The position numbers and the translations under genes were made by a program. From NCBI GenBank assembly GCA_938038645.1, contig CALHTA010000226.1, positions 1 through 5,309 on the forward strand: a stretch of DNA of 5,309 nt, read 5' to 3'. Positions 1-4,137 of the stretch are shown here, piece by piece. Position 1 is the stretch's first letter; the number at the start of each line of letters is the position of its first letter. The notes beneath the pieces were generated by a model. That model was not told the DNA's origin. It made no database searches and saw only the letters and a program-made list of their open reading frames with translations. The DNA is from an uncultured Thiotrichaceae bacterium. Its GTDB lineage: Bacteria; Pseudomonadota; Gammaproteobacteria; Thiotrichales; Thiotrichaceae.

Positions 1-137
1 AAGTGGGGTCGAAACTGTGCAATGACTTGGTCAATGACCGTGTCTTCAACAAGCCGCTCAATAATGATGCCACCGTCATTCAACAGCGCAGTGATGAGAT
101 GTTCATGGGGTGTTTGATCATTGAAGGTTTGCAGCAT
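1..137 (-). CDS. Phytanoyl-CoA dioxygenase-like (PhyH) family protein, N-terminal fragment
   Basis: This is an open frame on the minus strand, starting at the ATG complementary to 135-137 and running off the left edge after 45 codons. An in-frame TAA lies a few codons upstream and no other start codon lies between, so this ATG is the only plausible start. Residues 14-44 show the pattern typical of the start of PhyH-type Fe(II)/2-oxoglutarate oxygenases. A short helix ending in ALLNDGG is followed by a hydrophobic strand (IIIERLV), then an acidic helix (EDTVIDQVIAQFRP) in which family members read roughly 'L..dG.vvi..l.....l..l...l.p'. The metal-binding HxD...H residues would lie outside the window, so the assignment rests on this N-terminal pattern only. 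It does not resemble the N-terminus of ectoine hydroxylase EctD as I know it. It sits 75 bases downstream of the diguanylate cyclase on the same strand without an obvious terminator between, so co-transcription is possible. No Shine-Dalgarno is visible. Confidence 0.6.
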   Translation of the reverse strand, partial: MLQTFNDQTPHEHLITALLNDGGIIIERLVEDTVIDQVIAQFRPH

Positions 138-140
138 GTC

Positions 141-166
141 AAAGCCAAATAAATAATTAAGGCTTT
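141..166 (-). promoter_or_regulatory. Hairpin immediately before the PhyH-like start codon
   Basis: AAAGCC (141-146) and GGCTTT (161-166) form a perfect 6-bp inverted repeat with a 14-base loop made only of A and T. On the minus-strand transcript the hairpin ends three bases before the ATG, exactly where a ribosome binding site would lie, and no Shine-Dalgarno is present. It could influence translation of the PhyH-like gene. It is not a convincing terminator for the upstream diguanylate cyclase because no U-run follows it. Confidence 0.3.
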
Positions 167-212
167 AGCTTAAAATGAAGCGAACGGGTTTGCTAGAGTT
201 ATTGGGCACTAA

Positions 213-1997
213 CTAAGCTTGGTCTCTATAGGCTCGTTTTTCTTCTTCCCTCTCCAGGTGGAAAGTTGAGACTCTATTTCGCCCAGCCGTTTTTGATTCA
301 TACATCGCTTTGTCAGCATGACGTAGCAGTTCCGCAGTCGACAAATCGCCATTATTAAATTGATTTACTGTGCCCACTGAGAGTGTGAACGGCAGGGTGT
401 TACTGGACAATTCAAGCGGACTAAATTCTACATTCTCACGAATCTTCTCGCCGTATTCGAGTAGTAATCTATCGCTTGGGTTTTGAATATAAACAATAAA
501 CTCATCCCCTCCTAGTCGTGCAACAAGGTCACAGGGCCGTGTCGAGCGTTTAAGAATATCGGCAAGATGCTTAAGCGCGAGATCGCCGACTTCATGTCCG
601 AAGTGATCATTCAGGTGTTTGAACTTATCAACGTCAATCATAATGATGCCGATATTTTCGCCCACTTTATTCTTTAAAACTTCGCCCAGAAATTGCGTAA
701 AGTGACGCCGATTTGAAATGGAGGTTAAATAATCCTGACTGCTAGTGATGTAGAGGTTTTTGTTCATTTCTTGAAGATCGGCCGTTGCTTTTTGTATGTC
801 CTCTTGCAGTGAGATATTCAGCCGTTTAATTTCTTTATTAGAATTCTGGAGGCCCGTTAGTAAGTTTGAGAATGACGTCCATAGTTGTTGAATTTCATTG
901 GGTATGTGTGAGGGAGGTTTTCCAAGATTCACTGACTCATAATCTTTATCGGATTTGTGCGTCAAGCTAATGAGTAAGTTTATTGGATCGGTCACTTTTC
1001 TAACTAGCGCTACTGATACTAGTAATGCTAATACAACGCCTGCAACCAGCCAGAGGAATGTGCTAAATCTCGCATCAGACAGCACGCCAGTCAGTTCCGA
1101 TTTAGGCTGCGGTATCATGACTCCCCAACCCAACGCAGGGATTGGGCTAAACCCAGCAACCATGTCGGCTTTTAAGAAGGGCGAATAAAATATAGTGGTT
1201 CCTGTCTCGCCCGCCAGCATTTGTTGCACAATACTAATCTTAGATAAGTCTCTAATTTCATGTACCCAGCCTTTGTTGGGGTGGGCGACAGCGTGACCCA
1301 GGGTGTCTACCACCGCGCAGTGTCCTTTTACTCCGAATTGGATTCCTGAGCAGATATCTCTAATGTGGTCTAACGACACTTCAGCGTAAATGGTGCCTTT
1401 TGTCGCTTGATTGCTATCAATAACGGAGTGTTTTATCAGGATAACGGGTTTATCGTTTATTGAGCTTTTTATAGCAGGTGAAAGAAAGTCTTCCCCCGAG
1501 GGGTTCTTTTCTATAGCAGGAAGCGCTTTAAGCGGTAAATTTAAATAATCTAACTGTTCTAGTTGCTTATGGTCGGTGTTTACACTGGAAATAGAATCTA
1601 AGTCTGACTCTGAGCTTCTAAAGTAATAAAGCGCAGCAAAATTACCAAAAGACTTTAAATGCTTGTCTAGGATCTCTTGAACTTTCTGCTCTCGCAGATA
1701 GGTTTTTTCCTGAGTAAACAATCGTGAAGATGTCTTTTTTTCCTCAATGCTTAGCAGCTCTTGTCCGAGGGTATATAAGGCTTCTTGGCGAGAAGAGAAA
1801 AAGATTGTGAAGGGCTCGACCAGTGCGGCTGAGATAAGGTGATGCTTTTCTAACATCTTATCTTCAATTTGCATCCACGGCTTTTGTAATAAGCTATAAA
1901 CGAAGAAGGCAATGGGCAGCATGAGCACAATGACAAAGCTTGCCATGACCATTCTTTTAATTGATTTTCCAAAGTAGCTTGTTAGAGAAGTGCTCAT
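213..1997 (-). CDS. Membrane-bound sensory diguanylate cyclase (Cache-HAMP-GGDEF)
   Basis: A complete 594-residue protein predicted to condense two GTP to cyclic di-GMP. Order of parts: cytoplasmic N-terminus; transmembrane helix at about 16-38; periplasmic dCache-like sensor at about 40-305, ending in a typical GWGVMIPQP strand; second transmembrane helix at about 311-332; HAMP linker at about 333-385; coiled coil at about 385-415; GGDEF domain at about 418-580. The catalytic site is GGDEF at 496-500. The metal and nucleotide segment around IDVDKFKHLNDHFGHEVGD (454-472), the SVG motif (540-542) and ADKAMYESKTAGRN (561-574) are all in place. RPCD at 487-490 lies exactly five residues before GGDEF and is an intact allosteric I-site (RxxD), so product inhibition is expected. 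The ligand of the Cache domain cannot be read from sequence. The ATG at 1997 starts the frame with a fitting membrane-anchor N-terminus, but no good Shine-Dalgarno precedes it, so expression may be low. It is divergent from the small-protein/TolC/aminotransferase genes. Confidence 0.96.
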   Translation of the reverse strand: MSTSLTSYFGKSIKRMVMASFVIVLMLPIAFFVYSLLQKPWMQIEDKMLEKHHLISAALVEPFTIFFSSRQEALYTLGQELLSIEEKKTSSRLFTQEKTYLREQKVQEILDKHLKSFGNFAALYYFRSSESDLDSISSVNTDHKQLEQLDYLNLPLKALPAIEKNPSGEDFLSPAIKSSINDKPVILIKHSVIDSNQATKGTIYAEVSLDHIRDICSGIQFGVKGHCAVVDTLGHAVAHPNKGWVHEIRDLSKISIVQQMLAGETGTTIFYSPFLKADMVAGFSPIPALGWGVMIPQPKSELTGVLSDARFSTFLWLVAGVVLALLVSVALVRKVTDPINLLISLTHKSDKDYESVNLGKPPSHIPNEIQQLWTSFSNLLTGLQNSNKEIKRLNISLQEDIQKATADLQEMNKNLYITSSQDYLTSISNRRHFTQFLGEVLKNKVGENIGIIMIDVDKFKHLNDHFGHEVGDLALKHLADILKRSTRPCDLVARLGGDEFIVYIQNPSDRLLLEYGEKIRENVEFSPLELSSNTLPFTLSVGTVNQFNNGDLSTAELLRHADKAMYESKTAGRNRVSTFHLEREEEKRAYRDQA

Positions 1998-2095
1998 TTA
2001 GTTTTATTATTTGTCGTCAGATAGTCTCAATTTCAATTATGTCATAAAGGAAGATTAATTTTTTGAATGACTTAATTGATAACCAGACTTATTAA

Positions 2096-2166
2096 AGCCT
2101 ATTTTGCACCCGATCTGAGGGTCGAGAGAAATTTTAAGACCAAAGGTCGGTATTAGGCTGTTTTTT
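2096..2166 (+). promoter_or_regulatory. Candidate structured leader or terminator (multi-stem element followed by T6)
   Basis: AGCCTA (2096-2101) and TAGGCT (2154-2159) are perfectly complementary and enclose about 52 bases. Two smaller stems are possible inside: ACCC (2108-2111) with GGGT (2119-2122), and GACC (2138-2141) with GGTC (2145-2148) across an AAA loop. The closing stem is followed by G and six T's (2161-2166). The arrangement resembles a small three-way junction whose closing stem is a weak intrinsic terminator, as in attenuators or an sRNA 3' end. It does not carry recognisable c-di-GMP-I riboswitch sequence. The stems are short, so chance is a real alternative. Confidence 0.3.
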
Positions 2167-2228
2167 CATAGGCCTTGGCCGTTTTATTCTACCCCTCTTT
2201 TTCCTCAAATCTCACAATAGAGCCCTAT

Positions 2229-2250
2229 CTAGAGAGCAGGTTTTCTCTAG
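2229..2250 (+). promoter_or_regulatory. Hairpin with alternative pairing to the small-protein Shine-Dalgarno
   Basis: CTAGAGA (2229-2235) and TCTCTAG (2244-2250) form a perfect 7-bp stem, extendable by one G-U pair. The 3' arm is also complementary to the small-protein ribosome binding site: TTTCTCTA (2242-2249) can pair with TAGAGGAA (2277-2284) over eight contiguous positions with one G-U pair. The two pairings exclude each other. The upstream hairpin would therefore leave the Shine-Dalgarno free, and its loss would allow sequestration. This reading of a translational switch is inference from base pairing. Confidence 0.35.
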
Positions 2251-2277
2251 CAATGATTGTCTTATTTAACGAAATTT

Positions 2278-2283
2278 AGAGGA
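2278..2283 (+). promoter_or_regulatory. Ribosome binding site deciding the small-protein start
   Basis: AGAGGA ends directly against ATG 2284 (no spacing) but lies six bases upstream of the in-frame ATG 2290, a usable distance. This makes ATG 2290 the better start. The upstream in-frame TTG at 2257 has no Shine-Dalgarno in front of it. Confidence 0.55.
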
Positions 2284-2289
2284 ATGGAT

Positions 2290-2469
2290 ATGGCTTACAA
2301 AACGACTTTTTTAGAGTATTTGAAACTTAATAATGAGCAGTTAAGAGTGTCATACGGCAAAGGTGACAATAATATTTTTGTTACGCCACGCAGTACCCAA
2401 GGCCACAAAAAACATAAGTTAGGTTTTATAGCCTCAGAAAAAATCGGAAAAGGTGCTGCGAGTGGCTAA
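2290..2469 (+). CDS. Small cationic protein of unknown family (possible exported or precursor peptide)
   Basis: A 59-residue product that I do not recognise. The start is chosen by the AGAGGA site six bases upstream; ATG 2284 (+2 residues) and TTG 2257 (+11 residues) are alternatives. The sequence has an amphipathic N-terminal part (TTFLEYLKLNNEQLRV, 5-20), a glycine-containing middle (YGKGDNNIFV, 22-31), a basic cluster GHKKHK (38-43), and a small-residue C-terminus GKGAASG. Eight Lys and two Arg against four acidic residues make it clearly cationic. There is no signal peptide, transmembrane helix, cysteine or classic double-glycine leader. Its position ahead of an outer-membrane channel gene, with a hairpin between, suggests an exported peptide or modified-peptide precursor, but this is inference. 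A small regulatory or nucleic-acid-binding protein is equally possible, as is the N-terminal part of a gene broken by the TAA at 2467 (the frame stays open beyond it to 2586). Confidence 0.5.
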   Translation: MAYKTTFLEYLKLNNEQLRVSYGKGDNNIFVTPRSTQGHKKHKLGFIASEKIGKGAASG

Positions 2470-2589
2470 CATGAAAATAGAGTGGGCCTCGAATTACACT
2501 CTGTGAAAAACGTAATCACAAGCGTAAATCGCCAAAAAACAGCCTTTAATCCGTTCAAGATTAAGGAGCCAGTTAGCTTAATGTAAGGT

Positions 2590-2624
2590 GAATGCATCCA
2601 AAAAGCGCTTTTCTGGGTGCATTC
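2590..2624 (+). terminator. Strong hairpin between the small-protein gene and tolC-like gene
   Basis: GAATGCATCC (2590-2599) pairs with GGGTGCATTC (2615-2624) as a 10-bp stem with one G-U pair. The loop itself contains AAAAGCGCTTTT (2600-2611), which can extend the structure with four A-T pairs around GCGC. No continuous T-run follows (the next bases are CTGGTTTC), so as an intrinsic terminator it would be leaky. A hairpin here would favour more transcript of the small gene than of the downstream tolC-like gene, either by partial termination or by protecting a 3' end from degradation. It could also be a dispersed repeat unit; only one copy is present in the window. Confidence 0.5.
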
Positions 2625-2657
2625 CTGGTTTCATAAGTGGCTAGCATCAACTCTGTC

Positions 2658-2662
2658 GAGGT
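2658..2662 (+). promoter_or_regulatory. Ribosome binding site supporting the TTG start of the TolC-like gene
   Basis: GAGGT lies eight bases upstream of TTG 2671. The first in-frame ATG is codon 41, after the signal peptide, so the TTG start is required to give a secreted protein. Confidence 0.65.
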
Positions 2663-2670
2663 TCTGAATT

Positions 2671-4035
2671 TTGAATAAACTTAACAAGCACTCTGCCCCC
2701 AAGAGCCTGCTTAAATCACTGACGCCCTATGTCGCGTTTACGATATTCTCAATCACTGCAGTGCCCGCTAATGCTGACCCGTTTGCAGCAATGTTCGATG
2801 CAGCCTCAGATGCTTACACCGAGGTCGACACGAGTAGCGTAGATTTATACATTGCTGAGACTGAAAGCGATATCCAAGAACAAGCCTATAACGCTGAGGT
2901 ATTATGGGAAGCGGGTGTTGATTTTGGTTATTCAGAGAGTCAGGATTTCATTGAGGAAACTGAAGAAAAAGAAGTCAGCAGCGTGGCTAGAACGAGTATT
3001 ACCCTGAATAAAACGTTGTGGGATAAGGCGATAGATTATTCCATTGATTCTGCTCAGAACAACATTAGAACTGCCCAGATTAATCAATTTGAATCAAGGC
3101 AGGAGTTAGTCGAATCATTAGCATTAGCGTCGCTTGACTATCTAGCAGCAAGAGACATTGCTGCCTCTGTACAAAAACGAAGTCTCCAGTTCATCAATTT
3201 AAGAAATAAAATAGCGAAAGAGAAAAAAGCAGGTGATGCGGAAGACATTGATATGGATGACGTCGAGAGCCAAGTTCAAGACGCACAGTTTGCTGTGTTG
3301 GAGGAGCGAACTAATCTGAAGAAAGCAAAAATTAGGCTCAACCAATTAACCAATAATAGTATTGATTATATTAGTCCTAGCCGATCATTCTTTACAGCCA
3401 GTAATGATATTAGGCTTGGCTCTGTTTCTAGTCTGATCAGCAGTGCCTTGAGACAAAACCTAGAGTTAAAGGCGTTACAGTCAGACGAAATTTCATTACA
3501 AAAGAACGTTTTATCTAAGCGAGCGGGCACAGCACCTAAGTTTGATTTCACCTCATCAGTCGCCAAAGAATGGAGCAAGGGCGATGTTGATCAAGAAACT
3601 TTTGATGTATCAGTCGGTGTAAACATGGAAATGCTTTTATACACGGGTGGGCTTACTAACAATGAAATCAAGCTGGCCAAACTTGAGCTATTGAGCGCCG
3701 AGCGAGAAACCAATCAAAAGAAAAGAGAAATCATCGGTGAGATACGAACTCTCTCGGCTGAGTTTTCTGGTTCACTTTCCTCTTATAAATCCTTGCTCAA
3801 AGTACACAAGCCACTTAAGAAAAAAGCAGCAGAAATCAATGCCTCCATTGCATCTGACGAGATAGATGATCTGGATGTTTTTGAAACACTGGATGATGAG
3901 GTTGAGCTAAATAATTCGCTTATCAGGCAGTATTACGACTTGTTGAAAATAAAAGTAGAGATCATGAAATTAACCGGTGAGCTTGATATGAATAGCTTAA
4001 ACCAATTGAGAGCGCTGTTACTCAATACTGCTTAA
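2671..4035 (+). CDS. TolC-family outer-membrane efflux/export channel protein
   Basis: A 454-residue protein, normal length for the TolC/OEP family, whose trimers form the outer-membrane and periplasmic tunnel of type I secretion and tripartite efflux systems. A Sec signal peptide is clear: basic N-terminus, hydrophobic core (YVAFTIFSITAV, 20-31) and a probable cut after A33-N34-A35. The mature chain shows the two-fold OEP repeat. In repeat one, LWDKAIDYSIDSAQNN (116-131) begins the long helices that run to about 228. In repeat two, VSVGVNMEMLLYTGG (313-327) matches the family's 'G.....PL..GG' strand and turn and is followed by helices to about 437. The helix-turn segments are unusually acidic (GDAEDIDMDD, 188-197; DEIDDLDVFETLDDE, 396-410), as is FIEETEEKE (93-101). 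The TTG start is supported by GAGGT eight bases upstream. No membrane-fusion or ABC/RND partner is in the window. Lying between a small cationic protein and an amino-acid aminotransferase suggests a dedicated export role, which is inference. Confidence 0.88.
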   Translation: MNKLNKHSAPKSLLKSLTPYVAFTIFSITAVPANADPFAAMFDAASDAYTEVDTSSVDLYIAETESDIQEQAYNAEVLWEAGVDFGYSESQDFIEETEEKEVSSVARTSITLNKTLWDKAIDYSIDSAQNNIRTAQINQFESRQELVESLALASLDYLAARDIAASVQKRSLQFINLRNKIAKEKKAGDAEDIDMDDVESQVQDAQFAVLEERTNLKKAKIRLNQLTNNSIDYISPSRSFFTASNDIRLGSVSSLISSALRQNLELKALQSDEISLQKNVLSKRAGTAPKFDFTSSVAKEWSKGDVDQETFDVSVGVNMEMLLYTGGLTNNEIKLAKLELLSAERETNQKKREIIGEIRTLSAEFSGSLSSYKSLLKVHKPLKKKAAEINASIASDEIDDLDVFETLDDEVELNNSLIRQYYDLLKIKVEIMKLTGELDMNSLNQLRALLLNTA

Positions 4036-4137
4036 CTAACTGCCTGAAAAATATTATTAGCACGTTAATTTTGGAAATTGTGTACTAAAATATTTTGTGA
4101 AGGTTTATTTTTGCAATTTTTACAAGGAGGTAATCCA
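4036..4137 (+). other. AT-rich spacer between TolC-like and aminotransferase genes
   Basis: These 102 bases are strongly AT-rich. Only weak AT stems are possible: AAAATATT at 4048-4055 with AATATTTT at 4089-4096, and AATTT/AAATT around a TGG loop at 4067-4079. I find no GC-rich terminator and no well-spaced sigma-70 promoter. Read-through from the TolC-like gene is therefore the simplest reading. Two ribosome binding sites, at 4099-4103 and 4124-4130, each precede an in-frame TTG. Confidence 0.4.
4124..4130 (+). promoter_or_regulatory. Strong ribosome binding site for the aminotransferase TTG start
   Basis: AAGGAGG is a near-perfect Shine-Dalgarno lying seven bases upstream of TTG 4138. A second, weaker site GAAGG (4099-4103) lies seven bases before the in-frame TTG 4111, so a nine-residue longer form is possible. 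Confidence 0.75.

Larger units (their letters stand above)
1998..2289. promoter_or_regulatory. Divergent intergenic region with promoters and structured 5' leader
   Basis: These 292 bases separate the divergent diguanylate cyclase and small-protein genes and must hold both promoters. I find no sharp sigma-70 match. The best on the plus strand is TTGATA (2076-2081), an 18-base spacer and TATTTT (2100-2105), which is weak. On the minus strand TTGAGA followed 15 bases later by TAATAA lies just before the cyclase start and is also weak. The plus-strand half carries several inverted repeats, listed separately, and pyrimidine-rich stretches around 2186-2206. I see no protein-coding potential here. 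Confidence 0.45.

Noticed and set aside
955..1188. Plus-strand open frame of 77 codons
   Set aside because: It lies fully antisense to the well-supported cyclase, covering its Cache-TM2-HAMP region, and has low-complexity Ser/Thr/Asn composition typical of a shadow frame.
2076..2105. Promoter TTGATA-18-TATTTT on the plus strand
   Set aside because: The -10 match is poor, and transcription from it would start inside the multi-stem element and lose its 5' arm. It is mentioned only as the best weak candidate in the intergenic entry.
2090..2170. c-di-GMP (GEMM) riboswitch, considered because of the neighbouring cyclase
   Set aside because: The conserved GEMM core sequence and tetraloop-receptor layout are not recognisable in this stretch.
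2290..2469. Double-glycine leader bacteriocin or lanthipeptide precursor
   Set aside because: There is no GG/GA cleavage motif at the expected leader position, no cysteine, and no modifying enzyme of those classes in the window. Only the general idea of an exported peptide is kept.
2471..2505. ATG one base after the small-protein stop, encoding MKIEWASNYTL
   Set aside because: It has only 11 codons and no clear Shine-Dalgarno. Coupling is possible but nothing supports a functional peptide.
2461..2650. Near-direct repeat AGTGGCTAACATGAA (2461-2475) and AGTGGCTAGCATCAA (2636-2650)
   Set aside because: 13 of 15 bases match, but the flanks show no further similarity and no mobile-element or duplication boundary is evident. 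Chance is a sufficient explanation.
3366..3578. Minus-strand open frame of 70 codons
   Set aside because: It is antisense to the TolC-like gene, with no ribosome site or recognisable protein features.
4071..4096. Promoter in front of the aminotransferase (TTGGAA with TAAAAT or TATTTT)
   Set aside because: The spacers are 9 and 14 bases, far from the 17 expected for sigma-70. AT-richness alone produces such boxes.
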